DNA from: Hymenolepis diminuta
Lineage: Eukaryota; Platyhelminthes; Cestoda; Cyclophyllidea; Hymenolepididae
Direction of reading: 5' to 3'
Assembly (NCBI GenBank): GCA_900708905.1
Contig: CAADRB010000086.1
Span: 235,725 to 299,724 of the forward strand
DNA: 64,000 nucleotides
The notes beneath the pieces are model-generated. The model saw only the letters and a list, made by a program, of their open reading frames with translations, ran no database searches and was not told the DNA's origin. Shown here one piece after another: positions 1-61,041 of the stretch; position 1 is the stretch's first letter; every line of letters starts with the position of its first letter. The position numbers and the translations under genes are program-made.

Positions 1-684
1 TACGCTGCCTATTCAAGATGGCTTAATAACAATGGTTTGAAGAGTCTCCACAATGACGTCTGCATCAGCATCTACATTGTTTCTAAGGCCTTGTGGACGA
101 AACTGATGGATATTGATATAAAGGCATAACTTGGGTGGAAAGTAGAAAGGCTTATCTAATTTTATTTTACCATTGAGCCAAGAAGAATATTTGCTGTCAT
201 TTTTTCGTTTTCTCAAATTGTCAATAAGAGGTATTCGCAGTGGACCTTATGTCAACACTGGAGATGAAATGATGAAATACGGCATATCGACCAATTAATG
301 CTTTCAAAAATAGGTACTTCAAGTTTCTATTGATCAATATTACTGTAGAAAAATGATCCAGTAAAATGGGAGTAATTTGTCAATCACTCAGAGAAGGCAG
401 TAGGAGTCAAATAGTTCCTCTTGTAAATGAACTTTGTATTTAAATTTTCCTTCGTTCTGCGTCATTCTTAAGCACCTTTCGATCCTCTTCTAAGGGCAGG
501 TTTTTCAATTCTTTCAAAGCCGTAGTTGATTAAAAGAAAAAAGTGGTTTGTTTCTCAGTGATCTAAAGTACTTTTTGGAAGGACCAACTACCTTCAATTA
601 GTACTCTAATGGTTTCTCCAAATTACTAACCGAAGAACTGGTGTCGTTTCTCAAGAGATAATATAAGAAAACGTGAAAATAATG

Positions 685-698
685 TATATATATATATA
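685..698. repeat. TA microsatellite
   Basis: About seven TA units in an AT-rich region, with no associated gene. Confidence 0.8.
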
Positions 699-3259
699 AC
701 AAAATATTTGAAGGAGCTTGAGCTCAAGAGGACAAGGTTATCCTATTTCTTCAAATTTAAACTACAACTGGTGCATACTTTTGGAATCAAAAATAGCCTT
801 GAGTTCGAGTTCTCTGCTGATTCCGCAAACGTTCCAAAAATTGTATCTAAAACTGGTAGAGAAGGGTGTTCCGAAGGGGAGTGTGAAGTGGATGGGTTAC
901 TCACTCTCTTTCATTTAGTGAAAAGTATGTAAGTTTTTGTAAAATTATTGTCTTACTTCTTTAGGCATTTGGGCACATTCACTTTCTCTGCAATTATTAA
1001 AATAAGAAATCGATTTTTTCAAAAGTCACAAAACATGATATGCTTTAAATCGCTTTTTGTTGGATCAATTTGTTTTTGGTAAAATTGTAGAAGACATCTA
1101 CTCATAAAAATATCTATTGGGGGACTCTGTATATACTATAACCGCAAACTATCCTGCATGGGAACCTTGGGAATCATCACCAGTAGTTAGACTAGCAATA
1201 TTTCATTTTAGAAGGTAGAAGAGGAAATGGTAAGAAATTGGGAAGGAACTTGTGATTAATGGTGGCCGAAATTAGTTTCAGACTTGTCCGGCTCTGTGGG
1301 TACCCGTGTATGACAAGACACCGAATTTGAAGGTGACGTAAAGCGTGTACGTGTATGTACTTACTCATTTTTATATACAAAAATGAATGTGTTAAGTACG
1401 CAGAAAATACTACACTAAGATCTCAAGCGAATTAGGCTTAGAAATCTATTCTCAAACTAGGGATCCTCTTAAGACGAACAGAATGCGACAGTGTTTCGAC
1501 GGTGAGAAGATGAAAAATTTAGTAGGACCACCATATTGGACAAATGGGAATTGATAGAAGTAGAAAGAGGAATTGAGAGGAAAGAATATGGTGCCAGTAT
1601 TGAGCAAGAATGGCCCGAGTTGTGAGAAACAGGTAAGATTAGGCACGATAAAACGGTTGGCTGATTTCGCATCCTTTGTTCGTTAGTGAGCAACTTAGAA
1701 TTAGGGTAGAGGCATGAGTAGGTATGCAATATAAAAGAAGACCTAGCCGACATATGAGGTGGAGTTCGCAGGTACTACACGCACATCCCTAGTGTTATCC
1801 AATTACAAAAATCATTGATACATTTATTTTTTTGATTCGTGCCCGCATTCTGAGTTATTTTAAAACCGTATTATAAAATGATAGATAGAGCGCGATATGG
1901 CATAGCCCAGCTAATCTACAGCTAAGCCATTAAAATCAGTTAACATAGGTAATGCTCAAGGCCTGAGCTCAAAGTTAGACCTTCATCAATTCGTATTGAA
2001 GGATCGCTATGGTGATTGGCCCATTTATTCTCAAGTGTTCATTCCCGTTGTCAGTTTGTGAAATAATTGGAATTCCAGCATTTGGTAATTTAAAAGCCAT
2101 CCAACTTAGACTAAAATTCAATCATTCTTCGTATTACTCGAAAGTCATTTTTATTCATTGGAAATGTATTCATTAGTATCTTATCGGATTGAGTTCTCCC
2201 CGTTTCTCATTATTATATGAAATGCAGCCAGAAATACATGTGTCAATTTAATTTATACAGAACAAATACGTAGTTGAACTTTAAGAAATGAAATTCAAAA
2301 AAAAAACAAGGAGTCAGCATGATCTTGGGTTTATTTTCATATGCTGCATTCTTTAATTTGACCTTGGGAAGGGAGGCAAGTTTTTCTCCCTTTTAAACTC
2401 CGAGCTTATAATAGTTATTAAACATATTTATCAAATTATTTAAGTGAATGCTTCGTTTATCTCTGGTACCCGGTTTTTTGTTTCGCAAAAGACCGCTTAA
2501 AATAGGGACAGATGACGAGGTAACGGGTTGGTATTTTCATGAGATTTCCTAGGAAACAGGTTATGTATTATAATTTATCCGGATATTTTTTTATAAACAA
2601 ATAAAATTTCTCAATTTTCATTCTTCTGGTCATTGTAAATGTTTAAATATGTAAACTTAAATTCACTTTCCTTATATAAATTTATCTGAGAAGCTACTTG
2701 CCAAATTAATAAAATAGAATGTTCAGTCATAAATTTCCCGAACTTTCTTAGTACTTCATATTGAAAAAGTGTGTGAAATAAATAAGTTCATGAACTCTCA
2801 CTAACCCATCATCACATATTCTTCGTTCACAAAAAATGCTGACTAGTTAACCAGTAAGTAAAACGCTTTCCGACGGCCTTCAAAATGTTATGGAGCCCAC
2901 TGACTTTCAACGAATGAATAAGTCCATTTTCTGATTCATAATACTACGGCTACATCAAAATTCGGCCGACTTTGAAACTCTAAAAAATCCCTAGAGCGGT
3001 TGGCATACAAAACTGTCCCTTTTTTAAGAAAGAACCTTTCTTTAAGACACACAGACTAGATAGGATTTGTTCTTTCAGACAGATGCAATAGCCAAGCACA
3101 CCCCAGTAATTGTCTGATGTTGCCCCTCGATACCGAAGCGACTCTCTTCAGTCATTAGTGTAATTGCCCATTAGGTGAAAGAAAGGAGAGAACTTATAAC
3201 TTTACGCATTTTGGCATAGTATGCACACACTCATTACATCTAGTGATTAGGTTGAACAG

Positions 3260-3490
3260 ATGGATAGGCAGTGACGTCGGTAATGCACTAGTCATCGTGA
3301 GCGTATGCCATGGCGGAGTTCACGGATTCGATTCAAACCGACTCAAACCCAATAAGACAATGGCTAACCACACGGGTTAAGTTCGCTTAATATAGAGGGT
3401 GGTCGAATTTGAACTTTTTACCGGAAAGACGCCAATGATGCCACTCTCTGCCTGAGATGAGCGTTGGAAAACACTGTCCTAAACAGACTT
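3260..3490 (+). repeat. SINE-like repeat family A, copy 1
   Basis: Has a B-box-like GGATTCGATTC, then a body with GGCTAACCACACGGGTTAA, AGAGGGTGGTCGAATTTGA and a tail GAGATGAGCGTTGGAAAA. The same ordered blocks recur in other copies in this window. The tRNA-like head and unrelated body fit a tRNA-derived SINE. Confidence 0.65.
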
Positions 3491-6400
3491 GAGAATTATT
3501 GCATAGAGTTCCTCTGTCGCAAAAAGTAAGAATTTTACAATTTATTGTGATGAATAAGGGTTTATAACAATAAATTAAGTCTTAAAAGCTCTTCATTACT
3601 TAAAAATTAAAACAGAAAATTTTCAAGAAGCATTAATTAGAAATGTATTAGAATCGGAAACTTTATTTAACAATGCGATAATTTTCTTCATTAATTAATC
3701 ATTCATAATTGGATTTCAAATTTTTCAGATTTCGGAATCACTGATTGGCCAATTAACATTTATCTCCTTAATTTTCTAATTTTCATTTTGACGAAACCGG
3801 CAAATTCAACTGGAATGAAAATTAGTCTGGATAAGATTCCCGCCAATAAAAAATGACTGTGGAAATAACCTTCTTATTCACTCCATTAGGGCGATAAAAT
3901 CAGCCCTCGTTCGCGTAGAAATTGCAGTTTTGGACAAGGAGATGCAGAGAATCAAATTAAATTTTGAAAAGAGTTCTAGTTTAATGCTTCTTTGGCTGTT
4001 GAATCTACACAACAACTGCGGTTGGAAAATGGAAGTTATTTGCGAAGCTGAGTGGAAGGACAATTACACTTGATATTGGTATTAAGTAACAAAGCTTTTC
4101 ATTTTCATTATTCAAATTCAAAGCTTGTTACTTAAAGTAATTAAGTTCAAAGGTTAGGCAGTGGCTATGGAGTTGTGGTTGACATCAGGTGAGATATGTA
4201 GCCGTGATACAAATCAAGTTTTATAACTTTCTTGAATGACGTTTTGCAACTATGCTTGGTATTTTACTACAATTCATTATCATTTTATACATTTTCACAT
4301 TTATTTATGGATTTGGTAGTTTATTGCGATAAGTAAAAACGTAGATTTAATATTTTAAAATTTGGGTGAGGAGACAGAGAAGTGGTCAATGAATTTTAGT
4401 TTTATTCATTATTCAAGACGGATTTAAATGAAAATATGTAGATAAGTTGAATATATTTTCAGGTAATAGTTAGTTTTAGCCACCGCTTTTTTTTCAAAAT
4501 TAACTGAATATAACATTCTTTAAGTTACATCGAGTACCATTATAAGTAAGATTAAGGACTGTGCTCTAATAAGTTACATCTCAACCGTCTTCACCAACCG
4601 GAAATGAAATGTGGATTTTGAAACACTTCCTTTTTTCTACTAACATTCGCTTGCAATCAGAAATCTTGCATTTCTGTATTCTTGAATAAATCTAGCCAAT
4701 TTGAAGGTCTGGAATTCCATGAAATCCAAACTGACTTGATCAGGTTTTCAGCCCCGATCAATGAAGCGATATCGCAAAGTACAACAAAGACAAACGACAA
4801 TTCGTTTAAACTTATCCTAGCCACTTTTTCGTGCTTTCTTACAAGTTCTCATTGAAAAAATTGGTAAATTCTAAGCAAACTGGAAGAATTTTACCATTAC
4901 AGGAAGGAAGAACCACTTTACAAAGATTCAACAAATTTAGATTCAATTTGATAAACAAGAAAATGCAAAACCGTATAACTTTAAGAAAGTTAATTACTTT
5001 AAAAATGTTATCTCTAGAGACGTGAATACTGGTAACGGAAAATAGAATTAGATAAAAAATTCAGACGCCTATTTCAGTGAGGATTTTTGATATTTTGTTC
5101 AAGGTTACTTTCCGGATAGGAGTTAATAAAACCCATCTCTATAAGCATATATAAGAGCCTTTGACATTTCGAACTCCTATAATCAACACACCCATAACTC
5201 CGGCTAGGTCAGTTATTGTTTTGGTTTTGGAACACAAAAATAAAAGGGCAATTAATTCGGCTGATATGTAGCTTCATAAAACACAGCTGTTATTTAATTT
5301 CGTGGCTAGAGATATGGCTAAGAAGAAAGTCAGACAAGAATACGTGTATCATAGACCGAAGAATATCCCGTGTCCCTGAATTTGGGTGAAAATTAGTCTA
5401 CCTTTTCTGATAATCTAAGGTGTTTTCACCTATAAGCCACTATAAGTTTAAAAAACGCCTGTTTCCTGAAAATGCTGACCCTAAATTTGATTAAAATTGC
5501 CATCCGAAGTTCGTATAAATTGAATGATGTTCGCCTTCTTCCATAATCATTAGAATTTGAACCGTATTCGGGATTAAGAAATCGAAAATTGGTACAAATC
5601 TTTGTTTTTGAAGGCAAACGTCTATTGAAATTTTCACCTGTTCCTCTGATAACTAATTTCCAGCCGAACGATTTCAAACATTTCAGTTAATGAAGCTTTA
5701 AAGAGCACAAAGATACAAATTACCTCTAAGGCTATGGGAAAAGCTATGCAATCTCAGTTCTATTTAGTTTTAAAATGACGTTCAATGGAATAAGTGAGTA
5801 AATGCACCTAGACTGCGTTGGTTGCAAAATGAGATTGCTCGGAGGTGGAATTGTATTAGAAATTCAAACAAAGGCGGAAGCTACTTATTTTAAATAGGCA
5901 AACACAATATTTACCTTGTCACGTTCTGCGATGTCTATAATCGGCCCCTCTTCAGAAGTCTCTCCAAAAAATATTCTAACTGAAAAAATAGTGTGGTCTT
6001 AGACACACACGCCCCATGTAAACAAATTGTGAGGTCAGCTAGAGGGTTGGGCAAGTAACCATAACATGATGAAATGTGTCTGGTAAAACAATTTTGGACC
6101 TGGTCGAAGTGGGGAAACTGATAGAGGTCATGCGGAACGCTTAGCAAGTGTCATTAGGCAGCGAGAGGAAGATAAATCTTTGCGGTTTGTGCGAAAAATA
6201 GTGGTAATCTAATATTATATCATAGTAAATGCTACACAAAATTTTTAGTGTTGTTCTATACGATTTTCAGGAGTAATATTCTCTATTTACCAATATCAGT
6301 TTGTCAACTTGACCCTTTTTTTAATTTTGAGAGGGAAATATATGTGAACTTCAAAGGAATTCAAGCTAGATCTGACGAATTTGAATAAATTGAATACAAA

Positions 6401-7558
6401 TTTACAAATTGATGCACTAGTATTAATAAATAAAGACAAGAAACTATTCAACGGTTTCTTCAACTTGGACGAGATTTTAAATTCATTTAATTCACTTTGT
6501 TAAATGAAATCGGACTGAGAAAACTAATTCAAACTTTACCCCTTCCTACTTTTTCGCCTCTATTTTATTCTTATTCCGGAAAAACAATACTTTTCTCTTT
6601 ACTATGTTGTTGGAGTTAGATAACAACTAAGAGTTCACAGCTAACAAATAACAATAGGAATAACAGTCAACAATTCGTAGCTATTTGTGTAAGTGCAAAC
6701 AACAATTGTGGGGCTGGACACCAAGAATTTATATGACCAAAAATGTAATCAAGGAAACCACAACAAGTTTGAAACGAGTGGCTGAGAGAGAGAGGGGGGG
6801 AGCATGCTGAGGAAGAGAGGATATGAGCAGGAAGAGTAGGAGTCGGTAACTGGCGAGCGTGAGTTGTTTTCGTGTGGAAAACAAAGATAGCTTTATGAGT
6901 CACTTGGGAAAGGCCGCTCCAGAGCATGAGCGTAGAAGTGCTTTTTATATAAAACGAGACGGTTATAGAAAAGGGAGGAAATCAATGTGCGCGTCTAGAC
7001 ATAGCAGATAGGGATCATGCGTCATAGGGACATAAAAGACATCACTTCAACATCGTGGAGAATGCGAATAAAAGGTAATTCTGGAAAAGCATAAAGAGTT
7101 ACCCTTCAATTTTAATACTTTAACTACTTGTCACGTTGTAATTCAACAAACCCTTTGTTTCATATTAAAGAAAATGAAAGTTCGCTACTTAAAGAGGATG
7201 CGAGATGTTGTAGGGTGTTGTTAAATTTATACTATCTCTGAGATGTTTCTGCAGATGAAATGGATGAAGGTAAAGGTCGAAAGTCAACTAGTAAGATGCT
7301 TACTTAAAATCGCTGTGTGGGAAGCATACATAGATTAATGGGAAGAGGTTAAGTAAGAGATGATGAATTAAAGGAGGAGGCACGATGATAAACACACAAA
7401 GATTGGGAAAAGAATCTAATTACATTACAGTATTTGGCAGCATAAGAACTAGGATTTCTAGATGTAAAGCCACAGACAGGATCCGAGGTGGAGCCGCTAG
7501 ACAAAGGATTAGTTTAAAGACAGCGGGCAATTTATGTGTGCATAAAGTGATTTATGAG

Positions 7559-7576
7559 TGAGAGAGAGAGAGAGAG
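7559..7576. repeat. GA microsatellite
   Basis: An uninterrupted GA run followed by GGGGAG. A shorter GA/G-rich tract lies at about 6783-6801. Confidence 0.8.
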
Positions 7577-8812
7577 GGGAGCGTTTTAGGTTCTGGCTAC
7601 GGCTAGGAGAAAATAATTCATTGTCAAGATGATATGAATAATGACAACATCATGATCAATTGAAAATCTGACGTTCTGATAGCTGGGGAATATTCCATTT
7701 TATTGAGATCACAATGGCAATGTGTTAGCAACTATCAATAGTGAACAACTATTGAAAATTTAATTTTGAATAAAGAATAATAACTTTTAATTACTTGTAT
7801 GCCTATGAATAGGAATTAAGCAGAAAGTGGTTATTAAAGGGAAATGCTGATTGTTAAAGTGCTATTAAAAATTTTGATAATATCTCTTTATTATTTAAGA
7901 ACTTTATTAAGATAAAATAAAAATATGCATCTTATTCTAAGATCAAAGGACCGTAGTCTAATAATCTATCGATTACCTGGGGAATAAATACCAAATTGTA
8001 GTTTGTGTGCGGGATAGGTAGATGTTTTTTGGGAATAGGGTCGAACTAATTATTAATTTGACAGTTGGTTTGTTCAGGATACATTTTAAACAAATTTATC
8101 ACAAAAATTTCACTTTATTCAAAAAATCGTATGATTATATTGTCTAGAGATTTTGCTTTTGATTAATCATAGGGACAATAATACTGTAAATTATAGCTTT
8201 AAGCTATTTTCATATAAAAATTTATTCATTGTCCCAGGGATTCCATGTAGGACTGAGAAGATTTTCTAATCTATTATCCTTCAGCGCTTTAAAAACCTCG
8301 TCTACTGCAAAAGAGAAAGAAGACAAAGATTCTATTGAAGGAGAACAGAGATAAAGCTTACAGACCGAGGGAAGAGTTTTACACAGAATGCGGTGAAGAG
8401 GGTAGGAGACTGAATCAAATCGAAGGTCAGTGATAGGGAAGATTCAACATCGTATAGCCATCGCGAAAATGGATATATTTCAAAAGCAAATAGAAGGAGT
8501 ACAACTAATATTCCGTCCAAATGGAAAAATGGAAATATTATTATATATGGAAAATCAGCATCAAAATTTTCATTTATTACGATATTTATCCTATTTATTA
8601 ATAAAGCTATTGTACTGTACTTAGTCGAAAATGCGCATTCATTAATTTTGCCGAGATGATGCGGAAACATGATCTATTGAGTCTTGGATATTCTCTTGTT
8701 CACTATTTTACAATGAATTTGCTAAGTTCATTCACCTCGGAAGTCCGTCAAAAATTGCCTAACATCTCGGTTAAGATCATAATTCGGGATACCATTCTGC
8801 TAAATTAAAACT

Positions 8813-8833
8813 GTATGTATGTATGTATGTATG
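8813..8833. repeat. GTAT tetranucleotide microsatellite
   Basis: About five GTAT units in tandem, in intergenic sequence. Confidence 0.85.
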
Positions 8834-10054
8834 AAATTTATTTTGCTCTTATCAAATCGCAACTTCAATTTGAGTTAATTGACGGTGCCTCATACTTGAA
8901 TTTCAGCTTAAATCAGTTGGGGTTCACGTTTATTTGCATTACCATTTCTGAGAGAAGTTTAATGATAATGCTATTATCATTATGCTAAATTTAGAATGAA
9001 AATCGAATTCGAAAAAAGATATGAGTAGTTATTAAAACATATTGATAAAAAATTTAAAAATAAAAAAATCATACATTTGTAGTCGATTCTCACCCCTTCT
9101 GAGCTGGATTATAGGCAATTAAGTCTCCCCACCCGTGTCCGTGAATGTAGTCTCATCACACTAATGACAAATTTGATGATCCAAAGCTGTCCAAAAGAAG
9201 GAAGGAAAGCAGATCATAGGTAAGTTGCAAGTGATCTAACTGTGTCGCTGGAACCGCGGCAGTCACTGAGATAGTGACTATATTTGACAAAGACAAGTTC
9301 TCAGTGACAGCACTCTCACTATGAAAAGGAATGTATCATGTAATTCACCTTTAATAGTTGGATCGTGTATTAATTTGTGAGGTATTTGACGTATATTATA
9401 AATGAATACAGAGCGGATTCAGCAAGACCTGAATACAACTTACATCAGACGCTGGACGTAATGATATTCAAGGGATTTATGCAAATACCTATCTGCTAGA
9501 GCACCATTGTTAAATTTGTCCTAAATTAAAAATCTGTTTGAATAAGAGCTTATATTGACTTATTTTTTTTATTTTTGTACTTAGCTAGGTATATATTTTC
9601 TTGAAATAAGTGTATATAAACAGTCAATTTCGTGACGTATTCATAATTAAAGTTTTGATTTGAAGAAGTGTCGGTCAAAGATATGACTGGCCATTAATGA
9701 GTTTGAGGAGGTGGCTTTTTATTATTGCAATGGACGTATTTGTGGACATTCCTGGTTGTATCTTTTATGACAAACTTACGTCAGACATCAGGAAAGTGGT
9801 TTGCTTAAAGCTTAGTGCTGATATATGCTTTTTTGTAGTTGGAATGCTATTCATCTGGTGAATGTGCTGTTAGTACTAGTGAATAAAAACAAAATTTTTG
9901 TTTACCCATTAATATAGTCTGGTAGAGTTCAACCGAAGGGAACTCTATTCAGCTCACCTATGTCAAGATCATGTAAAATTAACCTATCTTCCCCGGCTTT
10001 TAAATAAAAAAAGAATTGAGGTAGAAAAACGATCATTCATTTGTTCAACATATC

Positions 10055-10290
10055 GAAAAGCACTGGACGACAGGAACAAAAATTCGCTCCGTAATCCAGA
10101 GGACCAATCATGATATTTGAATTTTGGACTTCGAAGTATTAAATTAATCATTAAGGAAGAAGGTTTAAAATCGTATCAGAAAATAAAGTAAAGTAAGACT
10201 GTTTTGATACTGGCCATCACTCTCAGCACCTTTATTGTTGTATTATTTCAGCTATTTTCCTGAGGTGAAAAATAGTAAATTATTTGCCTA
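10055..10290 (+). repeat. Interspersed repeat family B, copy 1
   Basis: Ordered blocks shared with other copies: AATTCGCTCCGTAATCCAGA, then CATCACTCTCAGCACCTTT, then a TTTCAGCTATTTTCCTGAGG-type block and AAATAGTAAATTATT. Confidence 0.6.
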
Positions 10291-12532
10291 GATACACGGT
10301 GACAATATAATAAAACGGTTTCGGAAAAAAAACACCAATGTATTTTAAAGAGTTTTCAAATATATCTTTCCCTAAAACTTTTTTGAAAGAAGATCAGTAG
10401 ATTCTAGCTGGCTCAATTGACATAGCAGAATTGTTATTTATTTTTCAATTGTCAACAAACTCCATTGCAATGCAACTCTTCAAGGAACTGATCAAATTCA
10501 AAAAGTAAGAAAGAATACAAGGAGACTACAATAATGAATCTTTGTTCTAATTCAAAAGCTTTGACAGTTTGGGATACAAAGATGACTAGAGTCGAACTAT
10601 TGAACTGGGTAAAAAATAACGTGAAAATGACATATTTTGGGAAGATTAATGACTTATACGTGCATTTTTCGAGTGATACTAAATAAATATTCTTAAAAAA
10701 GTATCTATGCTTAAAAAAATCATCATTCAACTCACTATTGAAGAATAAGCTATATGATTTGAAATCAAATACTGTGGAAAGGAATATCAATAATGAATGA
10801 AAAATATAACAGATAATCAATAAATGCACCAGAAGGATCCTTTACCTAAATCAAGTTATCATATTTAAAGAGATCAGATTTCCGGAAACTGGAATACTGA
10901 GGTACAAAATCTGAAAATTCAGTTTTACACATTTTATCTTACGGATAAACTGCAGGTTCGAGGTGCGTAATGGAGCTGACTAAATTGAAGCTTCTTCGAA
11001 GGGAAGGGATAAGGCATTGCAAATTGTTGCGCAATACATGTAGCCAGAGTGAAGAAATTAATTGTTTTAACCAGTTATCAGATATATAACATAAATCGAT
11101 TTATAAAACACGAAACGCGGGCCTTGTTTAGACATTGTGAATTCAGTTGATTCGCATTGTGGTTTTCTCGAATTGTATTTGTAACTAATGCAATTACTTA
11201 GGGAGTCTTAGAGTCAGCTAAGTTCACCACAAAGATTAATAAATCATATCAACAAGATAGTGTAAATCAGTTCAAGAGGACATACGAGCGAATGCTCAAA
11301 TTTTATAACGCTGTAGTCCTCGAATTCGAAATCATATGTAAGTCACGTGTTATTTTTAATTTTATTTTAATATTATTTTTAATGGTGTGCTTCGCGTTAT
11401 CCTAAAACTTTGACGGATTATTCATATAATTAGAACATAAGGATTTTGTAGGTGACATCTCCAACCAAACATTATAAATTGTCTGATATTTAAAAAAGAC
11501 CACGTTTACTAAACAAATATAAAAATGAATCTATCTAATATTTTTAAAAAATTTTTGCATAAATTTCTATTCGCATTTATGAACAACATAATTGAACCAT
11601 CTCCGAATAAAAAATGTAGATCTAACGAACGCGATAAATACTCCAAATGTTGATATCGGATAAATAATTCAAAGCGTAAAACATTAAAATATCTAACAAG
11701 AAGACCGTATTATTTAAAGTAATTTACTAAAACCATGCGCCAAAATTGTTTTTAATATCATAGTTTCTGAATAAACAGAAATGTACCATTAATTCAAAAA
11801 TCAAATTGAATTCAAAATCTGTTATTTAAATTCACACTAAACGTATATTTACATCAACTTAAGAATCTGAAGCTTTGATAAATTGTAATAAATACACTTA
11901 ATATAACCATGTATCTTTTCAATTTTTCAAATGATGATCAAAGCTAATAAGTCAGAAATGTTACTAATAATCAGTACTATTAATTATCAAACAAAAGCCT
12001 AAGTTTTAATTTGATTATAAAATCAAATAGATGTCCATTTTTGTTTCAGTTAATCAAAAAACGGCATTAGTAACTATTGCAATTTTGAACTTCCTTAAAA
12101 GGTCAAATAACTTCGAGATGTGAACGTAGGAAACTTTGTGAAATTCAACAATAGATATTCGAATCTCAAGCTAATTAAAAATTTATGTATTTTATTATCG
12201 ATATCATTATTAAATTGAAAATGCTAGCTCAACTTTGGTGGCATAAATTCTTTAAGAAATTATTACTACTTAATTTTTATTAAATACTTTTTAAGAGTCT
12301 TTAAATTACTTTTATTTACAAATTTTGGGATACTGATCAATTTAAAGCTCTGTTTATACGTGGTGTTAATTCACAGCTTAAAAATATTTTCCAACAATTT
12401 ATATGTTTTTCAGAAAAGTTTTTTAAGTGTAGCTTTTTGTAATGATCCCTAAATGCCTTATAATGAAAAAGCTGTGCCATCAAAGCTCACAATCAACACG
12501 TCACACAGCTATATTCATTCTTTTTGTCATTC

Positions 12533-12538
12533 TTTATT
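12533..12538 (-). promoter_or_regulatory. Nearest canonical poly(A) signal downstream of the stop
   Basis: AATAAA on the minus strand, about 1.5 kb past the stop codon. By eye it is the first AATAAA or ATTAAA on the gene strand after the stop. AT-rich DNA gives such hexamers by chance and flatworm genes may use variants, so the true 3' end could be nearer. Confidence 0.2.
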
Positions 12539-13867
12539 TGAACATTTACATAATCTATTTGACTTTTATTGCATGGAAAAAAATAGACGTCAATTTAAAT
12601 GCAACGCATAAAATAAAATTGCACTGTAAACTTTCCAAAGTGAAAAGCCTATTCCAAAATTAATTGCGAAGGCGTTACCCAGAGCTTCCCGTAACTGAGT
12701 TACACGACTTCTTCGTATTATAAATTTAACCACTAATAATTAACAGATAGGACAAGATATCCATTAATCCATAACAAAAATACCTTTGTTTCATAAAAGG
12801 TAATGATTTCATAAAAAATATTCGTAAACTTTAGTTAGGGATTTAGTCTTTCGCTGCTTCCTTATGAACAAAAAATTGGCCATTGGTAGCTATTTCATAA
12901 TAATATAAACGAAATGATCTATCTTGATTCATCCATAAGCAAAAAATACCATTAATATATGTTAATTAGCCACTAATCAAGCAAGCTATTATTTTTTTCG
13001 TAAACTCCCGATCATCTTCCGCTTAGCTTGAAAGATTAATTGGAATATGTATGACACTCTAAGTTCGTGGTCTAACTAAAACGTCGAGATTTACATGATC
13101 AAACTGCTATAAAACCATACCTGAAAATAATATCTGTTATGTTTGTAGATCGTTCGACTATGCTTTAAAGTTTTAAGGTCTCTGCTTTTGTGTCCCTCTC
13201 GTACACTAAAACATACTTGGTTTCTAACACCTTCATTCTTCACTTCCCCATAAGCTTACAAGATTCGGACCCTTCGTGTAATTTGTCATAGTAAAACCGG
13301 ACTCCTAATTTAGATGTGCTTCCCTTGTCTGCTGCTACTTGTTAGGCCGGCGAAAACGAAATAGTAGCCTTGGTATTTGTTTGTGATTCCCTATTTTTTG
13401 GGAAAATCGTACTGCTGAGAGAAAAGATACATCAGAGTCTCGTGAAAATATGCGAATTTGCCTAATACTCTAGTATGTCCGGGAGTAATATCCAAGAATC
13501 CTTTTGCATGAGAAATTTGCATTCTGCTAAATCTCTTTTGTGAAAGGTTTTAGTCGACAATTTTGGTAATATCATTTACTAGATGTATGCCGATGACTCC
13601 GAACTTGGCGTACACACACGTTGACGGATACGCCATCGGTACAAAAACAGTATTCCCGGTCACGCTTGATTGATATATTGCTATTAATTTTAAAATGCAT
13701 ATAAATAGATTGGTATTCATAAGAACGTAAGGAAATAAATAATCAATACCGTCTAAATCACCCGTAAATGCGTCTTAACATTCACTAACAAGACTTGCAA
13801 ACAAATTAACCAGGCCTCAGTTCAAATTAACTCTTCCTTTTTTCTTCAATAATATAAAACATCCAAC

Positions 13868-13930
13868 TTAGAGAAAACAATAGAGGGGGAAAAGAAAAGG
13901 CAAAAAGGAGGAAAGCAAGGGAACAAACAG
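13868..13930 (-). other. CU-rich tract in the presumed 3' UTR
   Basis: Nearly pure purine on the plus strand, so nearly pure pyrimidine in the transcript, about 135-195 bases after the stop codon. Such tracts can bind polypyrimidine-tract proteins; a function here is only inference. Confidence 0.35.
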
Positions 13931-14062
13931 ATGGGCCCAAGTAATAACGTGAGATAATAAATAATAGCAATTTTCATCCGAGTTTCACAATGTCACAGTC
14001 AGCGTAAAAAGAGAGAAAACATATTACAGAGTACATCACAGGCCATAGATCAGATCACAGCT

Positions 14063-61041
<46,979 letters not shown>

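Larger units (their letters stand above)
1..14062. other. 3' flank of the kinase gene; no recognised gene
   Basis: About 14 kb of AT-rich sequence. Open frames here are short, on both strands, without domain-like content or convincing splice sites, and I treat them as chance. It contains a TA run, a GTAT tetranucleotide run, GA-rich tracts, one SINE-like copy (about 3260-3490) and one copy of the second repeat family (about 10055-10290). The 3' UTR of the kinase gene occupies its right end to an unknown point. On the gene strand no AATAAA or ATTAAA is visible until 12538-12533, about 1.5 kb after the stop. Confidence 0.7.

Noticed and set aside
3440..3475. Hammerhead-like tail in family A repeats (GAGATGAGCGTTGGAAAAC)
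   Set aside because: It resembles CTGATGAG...GAAAC, but the core is not exact in any copy and there is no room for stem II. Resemblance to schistosome SINE ribozymes is not supported.
8332..8670. Minus-strand open frame of 112 residues
   Set aside because: Phe/Leu/Ile-rich product of AT-rich sequence with no splice support or recognisable domain; judged chance.
8956..8985. 9-bp hairpin (AATGATAAT, GCT loop, ATTATCATT)
   Set aside because: AT-only arms of this length are expected by chance in sequence of this composition, and there is no gene nearby.
10452..10829. Minus-strand open frame of 125 residues
   Set aside because: Hydrophobic low-complexity composition typical of chance frames in AT-rich DNA, with no domain.
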